From assembly GCF_006440675.2 (NCBI RefSeq), contig NZ_CP083951.1:4683501-4747500 (forward strand): a stretch of 64,000 nucleotides of DNA, given 5' to 3'. A model generated the notes under the pieces. The model did no database searches and was not told where the DNA came from. It saw only the letters and a list, made by a program, of their open reading frames with translations. Shown piece after piece: positions 1 to 9,005 of the stretch. Made by a program: the position numbers and the translations under genes. The DNA is from Mesorhizobium sp. B2-8-5. Lineage in GTDB: Bacteria; Pseudomonadota; Alphaproteobacteria; Rhizobiales; Rhizobiaceae. The number at the start of each line of letters is the position of its first letter. Within the stretch, counting starts at the first letter, position 1.

Positions 1-56
1 TCGCGCCTTATCGCGGCAGGGGCTGAAATTTGTTGCGAGAAGCCGGCGGGACAGCG

Positions 57-83
57 CCCCCCTCTGTGCAGGACAGAAGGGGG
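57..83. repeat. Imperfect inverted repeat, possible terminator
   Basis: A C-run followed by TCTGT (57-67) faces ACAGAAGGGGG (73-83) across a short loop. It lies downstream of the leftward gene ending at 119, so it could act as a terminator, although no T-tract follows on the minus strand. It also resembles fragments of C/G-rich intergenic repeats common in Mesorhizobium. Nothing else is visible in the first 118 bases. Confidence 0.35.
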
Positions 84-118
84 CACGAAGGATCGCCGGC
101 GCTGATCTTTAATCGCCA

Positions 119-754
119 TCACTCGCACTGGTACTGGCTGAGCGCCCATTCGCCGGTCACCGACAGAAGATCGGAGATCTTCCAGCCGCCGCCGACCTTC
201 TTCAGCTTCCACTCGAGGCGATGCTGGTGGCCTTCGACGACGAAGGCCACGACCACCTTGGCCTGATCGCCGTTGACGGCCTCGATGGTGCGCAGGCTCT
301 TGTCGATGGCGAGCTTGTCATAATCTGCATTGTCGAGCGCCATGTTGGGATCCAGGCATTCGCCCTGCCCCGAGGCGCGCAGCGCATCGCTCTTGTCGAG
401 CACGGTTTTCGCCGGATCGACGAAGTTCTTGCGCTGGGCCGGATCGAGCTCGAGCCCGAGATGTTCGTAGAAGGGCTTGACCACCGCTGTCGGCGATCCA
501 GGCAGGACAGGCGCGGGCGGCGGCAGTTCGACCGGCTTGTTTTCCGGCGCCTGGGTTGCGGCGGGCGGCGAGGTATCGTCCGCCGGCGGCGACTTGTCGA
601 CCACAGGCGGCGACTTGTCGTCCGCCGGCGCATTGTCGCCCGAGGACGCGCTCGGCGGCGGCGCGCCGAAGAGCCCCTGCGCCGAGGCGCCGCCGTTCAG
701 CCCCGCGGCCAGCATCGACAAGCTCGACAGCGCAAGGACGAGACGACGAAGCAC
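119..754 (-). CDS. Secreted hypothetical protein, paralogue of its upstream neighbour
   Basis: The GTG start at 754 gives a 211-aa protein with a good signal peptide (MLRRLVLALSS to ASAQG), and GGAG lies about 8 nt upstream. A longer ATG start at 790 would overlap the preceding gene and lacks these merits. After the signal peptide comes a low-complexity Pro/Asp/Ser linker with repeated DKSPP units (about residues 35-85). A globular domain of about 120 residues follows, ending in a WKLKKV...GWKISD motif and a terminal Cys. The C-terminal domain matches the next protein (WSLKKVDGKWKI), so the two arose by duplication. The fold may be NTF2-like or DUF3828-like, but this is not established. It is probably periplasmic and co-transcribed with the upstream gene, 4 nt away. 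The function is unknown. Confidence 0.75.
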   Translation of the reverse strand: MLRRLVLALSSLSMLAAGLNGGASAQGLFGAPPPSASSGDNAPADDKSPPVVDKSPPADDTSPPAATQAPENKPVELPPPAPVLPGSPTAVVKPFYEHLGLELDPAQRKNFVDPAKTVLDKSDALRASGQGECLDPNMALDNADYDKLAIDKSLRTIEAVNGDQAKVVVAFVVEGHQHRLEWKLKKVGGGWKISDLLSVTGEWALSQYQCE

Positions 755-758
755 GGCA

Positions 759-1232
759 TCACTCCGTCGAGGCGCCGCATTCCAGCGCACTGAGCTTCCA
801 GCCGCTGGTCTTGGAGGTGATGTCGGCGATCTTCCACTTGCCGTCCACTTTCTTCAGCGACCACACCATTTCGCGTTTGGAGTCATCGCCTTCCGGGAAA
901 AGATTGAAGTTTGTCGTCACCTCGGCGGTGTCGCCATTGACGGTCTCGGCGAGCTTCAGCGTCTTCGACAGGGTCTTCTGATCGAAATCCTGGGCGTCGA
1001 GGCCCGGGTCGAAATCGATGCAGGACACCTCGTCGGGCTTCTCCTTCTGCGCCTTGTCGTTGGCTTCGAACAGCCTGGTGACCGGCTCGGTGAAGCGGTC
1101 GCGATATTTGGCGTCCGCCTCGAACTTCACTTCCGGCACGTAGAAGAACTTCACGGCGTTGGACGCCGGCCCGGCAAGCGCGGCGCCGGGCAACGCAATC
1201 GACATGGCAGCGGCAAGCACTATCGGCTTCAT
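759..1232 (-). CDS. Secreted hypothetical protein (157 aa), first gene of a paralogous pair
   Basis: I chose the ATG at 1232 because it opens a classic signal peptide (MKPIVLAAAMSIALPGAALA) and has GGAG 8 nt upstream; an in-frame longer start does not. The mature part of about 135 residues begins AVKFFYVPEVKF and ends WSLKKVDGKWKIADI...LSALECG, the same pattern as the downstream paralogue but without its Pro-rich linker. Two cysteines in the mature domain are placed like those of the paralogue and could form a disulfide in the periplasm. The 4-nt gap to the next gene indicates an operon. No function can be assigned. Confidence 0.8.
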   Translation of the reverse strand: MKPIVLAAAMSIALPGAALAGPASNAVKFFYVPEVKFEADAKYRDRFTEPVTRLFEANDKAQKEKPDEVSCIDFDPGLDAQDFDQKTLSKTLKLAETVNGDTAEVTTNFNLFPEGDDSKREMVWSLKKVDGKWKIADITSKTSGWKLSALECGASTE

Positions 1233-1332
1233 GCAGGATCTCCGGAGGTTCGGCGGCGTGGTGGCAAGATCGCCACCACGCATCCTGCATATCGGCTTTT
1301 TTGCGGCTCATGAAGTCCTTGCGCTGTCCTTC

Positions 1333-2982
1333 TCAGGCATCCAGCCAGACGTTCTGGAAGTCCATTTCATAGGTCTGGTGCATCGAGTAGTTCTTCACCT
1401 TCTTGTTCATATGGCAGTAGAGCTTCTGCCAGAAGGGCTGAACGATGACGCCGGAGTCCTGCAGGATCGTCTCGACGTCCTTCATCACCTCCTTGCGCTT
1501 GGCGACGTCGATGAGCGACAGCGCCTCCTTGAGCTTGGCGTCGAAATCCGGGTTGGAATAAGCCGTTTCGTTCCAGGCCTCGCCGGTGCGGTAGCCGAGC
1601 GCCAGAACCTGGACGCCCAGCGGGCGCATGTACCAGATGGTCATGGAATAAGGATATTTCGTCCAGTCGTTCCAGAAGGTCGAGCCCGGCAGCACCGTGC
1701 GCTTCACCTTGATGCCGGCGTCGCGCAACTGGCCGGCGATCGCGTCGCCGGTGTTCTTCTGCCATTCGTCCTCGACCGTGATCAGCTCATGCTCGAAGTC
1801 AGCCTGGCCAGCGTCGGCCATCAGCTTCTTGGCGCCGGCGGCGTCGCGCTCCTTCTTGGGCAGCGGGTAGTATTCGGGATGGATCGGGCTGACGTGGTGG
1901 TTCTCGCCGACCGTGCCGCGGCCATTGTAGCCGAGCTGCATCACCTGGTTGTTGTCGACCGCCATTTGCAGCGCATTGCGCACCCGCTTGTCGTCATAGG
2001 GCTTGTGCGTGACGTTGGTGCGGGCAACGAGCGTGGTTGCCGTCGCCACCTCCGATTTCACCAGATCCATCTTGTCGAGCGGGTCGATGAAGTCGGCCGG
2101 CGTCTCGAAATCGAGATCGATCTCGCCGGAATCGAAGGCATTCAGCGTGGCGTTGAAGTCAGTGCCGTAGTCGATGAACTCGACCCCGTCGAGCGGTGCT
2201 TCGCCGCCCCACCACTTGCCGTTCTCGCGGCGCTTGACGACCGCCTTCGACCCCACCGAATAAGACACCAGCTCGAAGGCTCCGGTGCCGATCGGCTTCT
2301 TGATCGGATCGGCGCCATCCTTGTCGAAGTCGCGGTGGACGACCAGGGCCGGATAGTCGGTGAGGCCCGGGATGATGGCGATATCGGCTTCGTTGAGCTT
2401 CAGCTTGACCGTGTGGTCGTCGACCTTGGTGATCGCGCCATCCTTGGCCTTGCCGGTCTTGGCGTCGATCAGCGCGCCGACACGGGCGGCCATGGAATTG
2501 CCGGACGCCCCCTTCTCGCACCAGCGGTTCAGATTGGCGACCACGTCGTCCGCGTTGAAGGCATCGCCATTGTTCCAGGTGACGCCCTTGCGCAGATGCA
2601 GCGTGTATTCGGTGGCGTCGTCATTGACGTCCCAGCTTTCCAGCAGCACCGGCTCGAAGGTGAACTGGTGCGTGTAGCGTACCAGCGGCTCCAGCCAGGT
2701 GCGGGTGATGTTCGCCATCTCCGTCCAGTCATAGGTGCGCGGGTCCTTCTGCGCCTTGACCGACATCGCGACATGCAGCGTTCCGCCCTTCTTGGGCTCA
2801 TCGGCGAGTGCCTTGGTCGGCGCGGCAAGGCCGAGCATGCCGTAGGCGAAAGCCGTCGACGCGCCGAAGGCGCTCGCCAGAGCCAGGAATTCGCGCCGGT
2901 CGACACGACCCTCCCGCGCCTCCTCTGCCATCGCTTCGATAGCGGCCGGGACCCTGTCACCATTGCTTCTGAAAAGTGTCAT
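1333..2982 (-). CDS. ABC transporter substrate-binding protein, family 5 (peptide/nickel type)
   Basis: This 549-aa protein has a Tat signal (RR at residues 29-30 in [11 protein letters not shown]) and probable cleavage after TKALA near residue 60. The mature protein is a family 5 periplasmic solute-binding protein: GGTLHVAM start, the [19 protein letters not shown] segment and the LRKGVTW motif typical of DppA/OppA-like proteins. The ATG at 2982 has GGGAGAA upstream; the longer frame to 3030 has no support. No permease or ATPase lies beside it, which is unusual for this family. It sits 64 nt downstream of the MttB-family methyltransferase on the same strand, so it may deliver a methylated amine or a small peptide to that enzyme's pathway. 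The substrate is inferred from context only. Confidence 0.88.
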   Translation of the reverse strand: MTLFRSNGDRVPAAIEAMAEEAREGRVDRREFLALASAFGASTAFAYGMLGLAAPTKALADEPKKGGTLHVAMSVKAQKDPRTYDWTEMANITRTWLEPLVRYTHQFTFEPVLLESWDVNDDATEYTLHLRKGVTWNNGDAFNADDVVANLNRWCEKGASGNSMAARVGALIDAKTGKAKDGAITKVDDHTVKLKLNEADIAIIPGLTDYPALVVHRDFDKDGADPIKKPIGTGAFELVSYSVGSKAVVKRRENGKWWGGEAPLDGVEFIDYGTDFNATLNAFDSGEIDLDFETPADFIDPLDKMDLVKSEVATATTLVARTNVTHKPYDDKRVRNALQMAVDNNQVMQLGYNGRGTVGENHHVSPIHPEYYPLPKKERDAAGAKKLMADAGQADFEHELITVEDEWQKNTGDAIAGQLRDAGIKVKRTVLPGSTFWNDWTKYPYSMTIWYMRPLGVQVLALGYRTGEAWNETAYSNPDFDAKLKEALSLIDVAKRKEVMKDVETILQDSGVIVQPFWQKLYCHMNKKVKNYSMHQTYEMDFQNVWLDA

Positions 2983-3046
2983 TCTCGTTCTCCCATTGAT
3001 TTCTTCAGGTCTTCGCCCGGTTGGTTTCAACTAACGCTGCAATCCA

Positions 3047-4597
3047 TCAACTAACGCTGTCCGGCAGCTTTTCCTCACGCCGCGCGATCAAATCCGCGAG
3101 ACCCTCGGCAATGCCCTCGTCGAGCTTCGGTTCCTGGTAGTCGGCGAGCATGGCGCGCGCCTTTTCGCGACCGCGCGTGTCATGGTCCTTCGCGCCTTCG
3201 GCGTTCCACTGCTCGAAGGAGTTGAAGTCCATGATGTTCGGCATGAAGAAGGCGCTCTCGAAATGCTCGAGCGTGTGCTGCGTGCCGAGGAAATGCCCTT
3301 GCGGACCGACCTCGCGGATCGCCGCCATCGCCTCCTTGAAATCGTCGAAAGGCACCCCGCCGGCATATTTGTACCAGCCGACGAGCTGCTCGCAGTCGGT
3401 GGCGAATTTCGAATAGCCGCAGGTGAGGCCCGCTTCCAGCCAGCCGGCGGAATGCCAGATGTAATTGGCGCCCGAGAGGATCGCGGCATGCATCAGCATG
3501 TTCGCCTCATAGCCGGCCTGCGCGTCGTTGAGCTTAGAACCGACATGGAAGCCGGAGGTGCGCCAGGGCAATTTGTATTTCCTGGCCAGCGCACCCATCA
3601 GATACATCATCTGGGCCGCCTCCGGCGTGCCGCCCATCGGAGCGCCGGTCTTCATGTCGACGGTGACCATGAATTGGCCGTAGATCTGCGGCGAGCCCGG
3701 GCGGATGAGCTGGGTCAGGGCCACGCCGGCAAGCGCCTCGGCGTTGACTTGCGCCACCGCCCCGACGGCGGAAGCCGAGGTCGACGCGCCGCACAGCGCG
3801 AAGGGCGCCAGGATCAGCGGCTGATTGTGGCTGGCATAGACCCGCATGGCGTCGATCATGGTGGCATCCCACACCAGCGGCGAATTGCAGTTGGTGATCG
3901 CCACCAGCACAGGGTTGTCGCGCACGAAGTCCTCGCCGAAGACGATGCCAGCCATCGCCATCGTGTCCTCGGCGCGTTCCTTCGACGTCACGATGCCCAT
4001 GAACGGCTTGTCGGAATGTTTCAGCGCCGAATGGATGATGTGCAGATGCCGCTTCGGCACGGCGATTTCCATCGGCTCGCAGATGACCGAGCTCGACGAA
4101 TGCAGCGCCGGCGCCATGTAGGCCATCTTGTGGAAATTGTTGAGGTCGGCGAGCGTGCCGTAACGGCGCTTGTTGTCGAGGTCGCGGATATAGGGCGCGC
4201 CATACATCGGCACGAAGATCGAGTTCTTGCCGCCGACGCGCACGGTGCGCTCGGGGTTGCGCGCGTTGAGCGTGAATTCCGCCGGAACCTTCGAGACGAG
4301 TTCCATCAGCAAAGCGCGGTCGATGCGGACACGCGTCTCCCGCACGTCCGCGCCGGCCGCTTTCCAGAGCTCGATCGCCCCGTCGTCGCGGAATTCGCAC
4401 CCCACCTCCTCGAGGATCTTGAGCGATTCCTCGTGGATCAGCTCCACCGCCTCGTCAGGCACGATCTCATAGGCGGGGATCTTGCGGACAAGGGTCGGGA
4501 AGGACGCGATCGGCGTGCTTCTCAGCGCCTTGCGGCCAAGACGGCCACCGCCGCGGCGGTGGGTCTGTTCGGTCAATTCAACGGCCGGTGCGTTCAT
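3047..4597 (-). CDS. Trimethylamine methyltransferase (MttB) family protein
   Basis: This 516-aa protein belongs to the MttB superfamily of corrinoid-dependent methyltransferases. Recognisable stretches include HEESLKILEEVGCEFRDDG, the PMYGAPYIRD region and ADLIARREEKLPDS at the end. The frame contains no internal TAG, so it is the non-pyrrolysine branch; the characterised members of that branch use glycine betaine or related quaternary amines rather than trimethylamine (family knowledge). A strong AGGAGG lies 6 nt before the ATG. No corrinoid protein, corrinoid reductase or methylcobalamin:THF methyltransferase gene is nearby. It is divergent from a LysR regulator (90-nt gap) that probably controls it, and is followed by a solute-binding protein. 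The family is confident; the substrate is not. Confidence 0.9.
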   Translation of the reverse strand: MNAPAVELTEQTHRRGGGRLGRKALRSTPIASFPTLVRKIPAYEIVPDEAVELIHEESLKILEEVGCEFRDDGAIELWKAAGADVRETRVRIDRALLMELVSKVPAEFTLNARNPERTVRVGGKNSIFVPMYGAPYIRDLDNKRRYGTLADLNNFHKMAYMAPALHSSSSVICEPMEIAVPKRHLHIIHSALKHSDKPFMGIVTSKERAEDTMAMAGIVFGEDFVRDNPVLVAITNCNSPLVWDATMIDAMRVYASHNQPLILAPFALCGASTSASAVGAVAQVNAEALAGVALTQLIRPGSPQIYGQFMVTVDMKTGAPMGGTPEAAQMMYLMGALARKYKLPWRTSGFHVGSKLNDAQAGYEANMLMHAAILSGANYIWHSAGWLEAGLTCGYSKFATDCEQLVGWYKYAGGVPFDDFKEAMAAIREVGPQGHFLGTQHTLEHFESAFFMPNIMDFNSFEQWNAEGAKDHDTRGREKARAMLADYQEPKLDEGIAEGLADLIARREEKLPDSVS

Positions 4598-4673
4598 GGA
4601 GCCTCCTTCTTCCCGCCACTCACGTTAGCGAGGCAAAATATGGCTGTGACGCTGGAAAATCCTGATCTTCTGT

Positions 4674-4688
4674 ATAAGCTCACCTTAT
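4674..4688. promoter_or_regulatory. Candidate LysR-type operator
   Basis: ATAAG-N5-CTTAT is a perfect 5-bp-arm dyad (4674-4678 and 4684-4688) overlapping the first bases of the lysR start codon in the lysR/mttB intergenic region. Its size and position suit an autoregulatory LysR recognition site. This rests on sequence pattern only. Confidence 0.4.
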
Positions 4689-5589
4689 GCGAAGCCTGCG
4701 CCACCTCCTGCCCTCAGCCGGCAGCCTCATCGTCTTCGAAGCCGCGGGCCGGCTGTCGAGCTTCACCGCCGCCGGACGCGAACTCGGCATGACCCAGGCG
4801 GCCGTCTCCTATGCCGTGCGCGGCCTGGAGGAGCAGCTCGGCGCCAAGCTCTTCCAACGGCGCCACCGCCAGGTGATTCTGACGGAGGCCGGCGAGCGCT
4901 TCCATGCTGACGTCTCGCTCGGCCTGTCGCATATCCGCAAATCGGCGGAGGACCTGCGCCTGCAGGCGACGGGCGGGCACGTGACGCTTGCCGCCTCGAC
5001 AGCCTTCGGCTCGTTCTGGATGATGCCGCGCCTGCAGCAGTTCCGCGACGAACTGCCGGGCGTCGACCTGCGCATCCAGACCGCCGACCGCGATCTCGAC
5101 ATCATCGCCGAGGGCATTCCGCTCGGGGTGCGCGGCGGCGTGCCGCGCGACTGGCCGGACTATCACTCGCTGTCGCTCTCCGACGAGGAGATCTTCCCGG
5201 TCGCGGGACCGAGCTATCTCGCCAAATTCGGCAAGCCGAGGACGGTCGAGGAACTGGCCACGCACCGGCTGATACATCTCGAGGAGCCCTATCGCGAGGC
5301 GCCGAACTGGGATGAATGGTTTGCTTCGGCCGGAACCAGCCTGCGTAACGCAGAGCGCGGCTTGCGCATCAACGATTATGCCCTGGTGATCCAGGCGGTG
5401 ATGGAGGGGCAAGGCATCTCGCTCGGATGGCGGCATCTGGTCGAGCGGCTGGTTGCGTCCGGGCTGCTGGTGCCGGTGACGGACCATGTGATGCGGACCG
5501 GCATCGGCTTCCACGTGATCTGGCCGAAGAACCGCGACCTCAGTGATAATGCGCGCAGGGTCAGGGACTGGCTGGTGGCGCAGGCGTGA
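4687..5589 (+). CDS. LysR-family transcriptional regulator (GcvA-like)
   Basis: This 300-aa protein has an N-terminal winged HTH (LIVFEAAGRLSSFTAAGRELGMTQ to the LFQRRHRQVILTEAG wing, residues about 13-75) and a LysR effector domain (about 90-295). The opening LPS-x-G-SLIVFEAA and the RGLEEQLGAKLFQRRHR segment resemble GcvA/AmpR-type members. It is transcribed away from the mttB-like gene and the solute-binding protein, the usual layout of a LysR activator and its target. A dyad overlaps its start. The effector is unknown; a methylated amine or glycine-related compound is a guess from the neighbours. Confidence 0.9.
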   Translation: MRSLRHLLPSAGSLIVFEAAGRLSSFTAAGRELGMTQAAVSYAVRGLEEQLGAKLFQRRHRQVILTEAGERFHADVSLGLSHIRKSAEDLRLQATGGHVTLAASTAFGSFWMMPRLQQFRDELPGVDLRIQTADRDLDIIAEGIPLGVRGGVPRDWPDYHSLSLSDEEIFPVAGPSYLAKFGKPRTVEELATHRLIHLEEPYREAPNWDEWFASAGTSLRNAERGLRINDYALVIQAVMEGQGISLGWRHLVERLVASGLLVPVTDHVMRTGIGFHVIWPKNRDLSDNARRVRDWLVAQA

Positions 5590-5641
5590 AACCGCGCACC
5601 GCAAGCCGGCGTATGGCCAGTTCACGGTGCGGCCGACAGGC

Positions 5642-5950
5642 TCACACCGAGCCGTCGTTCTTCAACCCGAGCACATCGATCCTGTCGATGGTCGGCGGTC
5701 CGGCAAACAGCGTCTCGGCATTGGCCATCAAGGCCTTGGCGATCTCGCCGGTGAGATGCGCCTCGCGCCCGGCTTCGTCGTGAAAGGCGTCGAAAACGCC
5801 GAAGACGCTTGGCGAAAGCTGCAGGGCAAACCAGATCGGCGTCCCGGCCTCCCGGTTGGCAAGCTGTAGCCCCGCCTGCAGGAAGGCGGCGACGTCCTTT
5901 TCCTTGCCGGGCTTGGCTTCGAAACGGGCGAACAGTGCAAGCTTGATCAT
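5642..5950 (-). CDS. Antibiotic biosynthesis monooxygenase (ABM) domain protein
   Basis: This 102-aa protein begins MIKLALFARFEAKPGKE and contains the ABM-fold hallmark GTPIWFALQLSPSVFGVFDAFHDEAGREAH. Proteins of this dimeric ferredoxin-like fold include quinol and heme monooxygenases and many small stress enzymes. The ATG at 5950 has GGAGAGAAG upstream, and the length is typical, so the much longer open frame to 6670 is not the gene. It is divergent from a GlxA-type regulator across a 108-nt gap, which suggests regulation by it. The substrate is unknown. Confidence 0.85.
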   Translation of the reverse strand: MIKLALFARFEAKPGKEKDVAAFLQAGLQLANREAGTPIWFALQLSPSVFGVFDAFHDEAGREAHLTGEIAKALMANAETLFAGPPTIDRIDVLGLKNDGSV

Positions 5951-6025
5951 TTCTTCTCTCCTTCGGTGCACGGCCAGATCGACCGTCGCAGAGCAGGGTC
6001 GCAGCACTGAAGCGAAAACAGTATT

Positions 6026-6058
6026 GGCAGAAATGACTTCTTTGATATCATTCTTGCC
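6026..6058. promoter_or_regulatory. Imperfect palindrome at the regulator start, candidate operator
   Basis: GGCAGAAATGA (6026-6036) and TCATTCTTGCC (6048-6058) are inverted copies (9 of 11 positions) separated by 11 nt and ending immediately before the ATG of the AraC/GlxA-type gene. The position suits autorepression and control of the divergent ABM gene. Confidence 0.4.
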
Positions 6059-7021
6059 ATGAACATTTCCGTACTTGTTCTCGACGGCGCATTCGACACC
6101 GGGCTGGCCTGCGTTCTGGACGTCTTCGGCACGGCCAACGAACTCGCCGCCATGCTGCCGGCGCCGCCCAACCGCTTCGTCACCACCATCGTGGGGGTTA
6201 GCGACAGCGTGCGCACCGCACAGGGAATGCAAGTGCCAGCCGTGCCGATTGGCAGCGAACCAGCCCCCGACTGGCTTTTGATCCCTGCGCTCGGCCAGAA
6301 AATGCCCGAGCCACTGGGCGCTGCCCTGAAGCGGAGCGATGTCGGCGCGGCGGTCGAAGCGCTGCAGGCTCGTGCCGACGACGGCACACGCATCGGCGCG
6401 GCGTGCATCGGCACCTTCGTTCTCGCCGAAAGCGGCCTGCTCGACGGACGGCCATCGACGACGACATGGTGGTTGGCGCCGATGTTCAGGCAGCGTTATC
6501 CCGGAGTACGGCTCGACGCTTCGCGCATGCTGGTCAATGACGGCCAATTCGTCACCGCGGGCGCAGCGCTCGGCCATATCGATCTCGCTTTGCTGGTGAT
6601 CCGGCAGGCAAGTCCGGAACTCGCTGCGCTGACCGCGAAATATCTGATCGTCGACAGCCGGCCGCTCCAATCTGCCTACGCAATTTCAGATCACCTTGCC
6701 CATTCGAATCCGCTGGTCGAGCGCTTCGAACGCTGGGCGCGTGGACGGCTTGCCGACGGTTTCAACCTCGATGAGGCGGCCGCGGCGCTCGGCGCCAGCA
6801 AGCGCACACTGTCACGGCGCGTCAACGATGTGCTGGGCAAGACGCCGCTGTCCTTCTTCCAGGATCTGCGCGTCGAACAGGCGGTGCATCTCTTGAAAAC
6901 CACATCGGACAGCGTCGAGGAGATCGCGGCCAAGGTCGGCTACGGCGATGGGGTGACGCTGCGCAACTTGTTGCGGCGACGGCTGCGCAAGGGGGTGCGC
7001 GAGATCCGCGCCGCCAGCTGA
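6059..7021 (+). CDS. GlxA-family transcriptional regulator (DJ-1/PfpI domain plus AraC HTH)
   Basis: This 320-aa protein has an N-terminal DJ-1/PfpI-like domain (about 1-180: [23 protein letters not shown], then the nucleophile-elbow region [18 protein letters not shown] with Cys near residue 120). A C-terminal AraC-type double HTH follows (about 215-315: [26 protein letters not shown] and [24 protein letters not shown]). It is divergent from the ABM-domain gene, and a palindrome abuts its start codon. By analogy with other GlxA-like regulators it probably senses a small metabolite or stress through the amidase-like domain. The ligand is unknown. Confidence 0.9.
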   Translation: MNISVLVLDGAFDTGLACVLDVFGTANELAAMLPAPPNRFVTTIVGVSDSVRTAQGMQVPAVPIGSEPAPDWLLIPALGQKMPEPLGAALKRSDVGAAVEALQARADDGTRIGAACIGTFVLAESGLLDGRPSTTTWWLAPMFRQRYPGVRLDASRMLVNDGQFVTAGAALGHIDLALLVIRQASPELAALTAKYLIVDSRPLQSAYAISDHLAHSNPLVERFERWARGRLADGFNLDEAAAALGASKRTLSRRVNDVLGKTPLSFFQDLRVEQAVHLLKTTSDSVEEIAAKVGYGDGVTLRNLLRRRLRKGVREIRAAS

Positions 7022-7070
7022 TCCACAGCCGCCGTCATTCTGTCCCTCCCCCACCGGCCGCGAATCCGCC

Positions 7071-7076
7071 TATAAT
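7071..7076 (+). promoter_or_regulatory. TATAAT -10 element close to the mutL start
   Basis: A perfect TATAAT lies 6 nt upstream of the mutL ATG (7083). Transcription would start at or next to the A of the ATG, implying a leaderless or nearly leaderless mRNA. No good -35 is visible at 17-nt spacing and no Shine-Dalgarno lies before the ATG. Confidence 0.4.
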
Positions 7077-7082
7077 GACCGC

Positions 7083-8957
7083 ATGCCGATCCGCCAGCTT
7101 TCCGAAACGATGATCAACCAGATCGCCGCCGGCGAGGTCATCGAGCGTCCGGCGAGCGTGGTGAAGGAGCTGGTCGAGAATGCCCTCGATGCTGGCGCGT
7201 CGCGCGTCGAGATCGTCACGGCGGGCGGCGGTCTGAACCTCATCCGCGTCACCGATGACGGCTCGGGCATTCCCGAAAAGGAGCTGGCGCTGGCGATCGC
7301 GCGGCACTGCACCTCGAAGCTCTCCGACGACATCCACGACATCCGCTCGCTCGGCTTCCGCGGCGAGGCGCTGCCCTCGATCGGTTCCGTCGCGCGGCTG
7401 TCGATCCGCTCGCGCACGGCAAGCGGCGACAGCGCGGCCGAGATCGGCATCGACGGCGGCCGCGTCTTACCGGTGAAGCCGGCGGCGGCCAATCGCGGCA
7501 CCACGGTCGAGGTGCGCGACCTCTTCTTCGCCACGCCGGCCAGGCTCAAATTCATGAAGGGCGAGCGCGCCGAAAGCTCGGCCACCGGCGACGTGGTGAA
7601 GCGCATCGCGATCGCTTTCCCGGCCGTGCGCTTCACGCTTGCCGGTCCCGACCGCTCGACGCTGGAACTGCCGGCTACGGACGACACGCCGGAAGGTCGC
7701 CTTGTCCGCGTCGCGCAGGTGATGGGCAAGGATTTTCCCGACAATGCCATTGCCATCGATGCCGCGCGGGGGGGTGTCCACCTGGCCGGCCACGTCTCGA
7801 TCCCGTCCTACACGCGGGCGAACGCGTTGCAGCAATATGCCTATGTCAACGGGCGGCCGGTGCGCGACAAGCTGATCGCCGGCGCAATCCGCGGCGCCTT
7901 CGCCGACGTTCTGCCGCGCGACCGGCATGCGGTGACCGTGCTGTTCCTGTCGCTTGATCCATCGACCGTCGACGTCAACGTGCATCCGGCCAAGGCCGAT
8001 GTGCGGTTCCGCGATCCCGGCCTGGTGCGCGGGCTGATCGTCGGCGCCATCCGCGAGGCGCTGGCCGGCGCTGGCATCCGCGCGGCGACCACGGGGGCCG
8101 CCGGCATGATGGCGGCATTCCGGCCGGGGGCGGCGCCCTACTCGCATGCCGGCCCGGCCAACGGCCATCGCAGCTACGAGGCCGCTTATCACGCTTCCGG
8201 CTCCGGAGGCTTCGATCCGTTGCGCTCGGCGCAGCGGCCCCTCGACATGGGCTATGGTGAACCAAGGCCGCGGTCCAATGGCTTTGCCGAGAACGAGCAG
8301 GCCGCCTTCGACACCGGCCCGCTCGCCAGTGCCGACGCTCGGGCCGGCGTCGCTGAGCCGACTGAGGCGCTGCTCGGCATGGTATTGGGCGCGGCGCGCG
8401 CGCAGGTGCATGAGAACTACATCGTCGCCCAGACGCGGGATTCGCTCGTCATCGTCGACCAGCATGCCGCGCATGAGCGGCTGGTCTACGAGGCGCTGAA
8501 GAATGCGCTGCACGCGCGCGCGGTGCCTTCGCAGATGTTGCTTTTGCCCGAGATCGTCGACCTGCCGGAAGAAGATGCCGAGCGGCTGGCGATGCATTCC
8601 GACACGCTCGCCAAATTCGGCCTCGGCCTCGAGCGCTTCGGCCCCGGCGCGGTGGCGGTGCGCGAGACGCCGTCGATGCTGGGCGAGACCAATGTACAGC
8701 AGCTGGTGCGCGACCTTGCCGACGAGATCGCCGACAACGACACTGTCGAGACGCTGAAGGAACGGCTGGACAGAATAGCCGCGACCATGGCCTGCCACGG
8801 CTCGGTGCGGTCAGGCCGGCTGCTCAAGGCCGAGGAGATGAACGCGCTGCTGCGCCAGATGGAGGCGACGCCCGGGTCCGGCACCTGCAACCACGGCCGC
8901 CCGACCTATATCGAGCTCAAGCTCGCCGACATAGAAAGGCTGTTCGGGCGGCGGTGA
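7083..8957 (+). CDS. mutL: DNA mismatch repair protein MutL (endonuclease type)
   Basis: This is the 624-aa MutL that couples MutS mismatch recognition to strand processing. The N-terminal GHKL ATPase is complete: [12 protein letters not shown] (28-39), DDGSGI (58-63), GFRGEAL (91-97) and the [17 protein letters not shown] loop (138-154). A variable Gly/Pro-rich linker spans about 335-425. The C-terminal domain carries the metal-dependent nuclease motif [12 protein letters not shown] (459-470), matching DQHA-x2-E-x4-E. The family's other late motifs, ACHGSV and CNHGRP, are also present. MutL therefore probably nicks the daughter strand itself, as in bacteria without MutH. The start agrees with the conserved [18 protein letters not shown] opening. 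Confidence 0.98.
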   Translation: MPIRQLSETMINQIAAGEVIERPASVVKELVENALDAGASRVEIVTAGGGLNLIRVTDDGSGIPEKELALAIARHCTSKLSDDIHDIRSLGFRGEALPSIGSVARLSIRSRTASGDSAAEIGIDGGRVLPVKPAAANRGTTVEVRDLFFATPARLKFMKGERAESSATGDVVKRIAIAFPAVRFTLAGPDRSTLELPATDDTPEGRLVRVAQVMGKDFPDNAIAIDAARGGVHLAGHVSIPSYTRANALQQYAYVNGRPVRDKLIAGAIRGAFADVLPRDRHAVTVLFLSLDPSTVDVNVHPAKADVRFRDPGLVRGLIVGAIREALAGAGIRAATTGAAGMMAAFRPGAAPYSHAGPANGHRSYEAAYHASGSGGFDPLRSAQRPLDMGYGEPRPRSNGFAENEQAAFDTGPLASADARAGVAEPTEALLGMVLGAARAQVHENYIVAQTRDSLVIVDQHAAHERLVYEALKNALHARAVPSQMLLLPEIVDLPEEDAERLAMHSDTLAKFGLGLERFGPGAVAVRETPSMLGETNVQQLVRDLADEIADNDTVETLKERLDRIAATMACHGSVRSGRLLKAEEMNALLRQMEATPGSGTCNHGRPTYIELKLADIERLFGRR

Positions 8958-9005
8958 TCTCTTGGCTGTTGCGCATTGCCAAGGTTGGTCAGATGTGCCT
9001 GAGCA

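Noticed and set aside
1159..3054. Very long open frame on the plus strand opposite the solute-binding protein
   Set aside because: It is antisense to a well-supported gene and arises from high third-position GC; no family or ribosome site.
3047..4597. Possible pyrrolysine-containing MttB
   Set aside because: The full 516-codon frame is open with no TAG, and no pyl genes are nearby.
5951..6670. N-terminal extension of the ABM gene to 342 codons
   Set aside because: It would run through the divergent GlxA-type gene; the 102-aa form has the right length and ribosome site.
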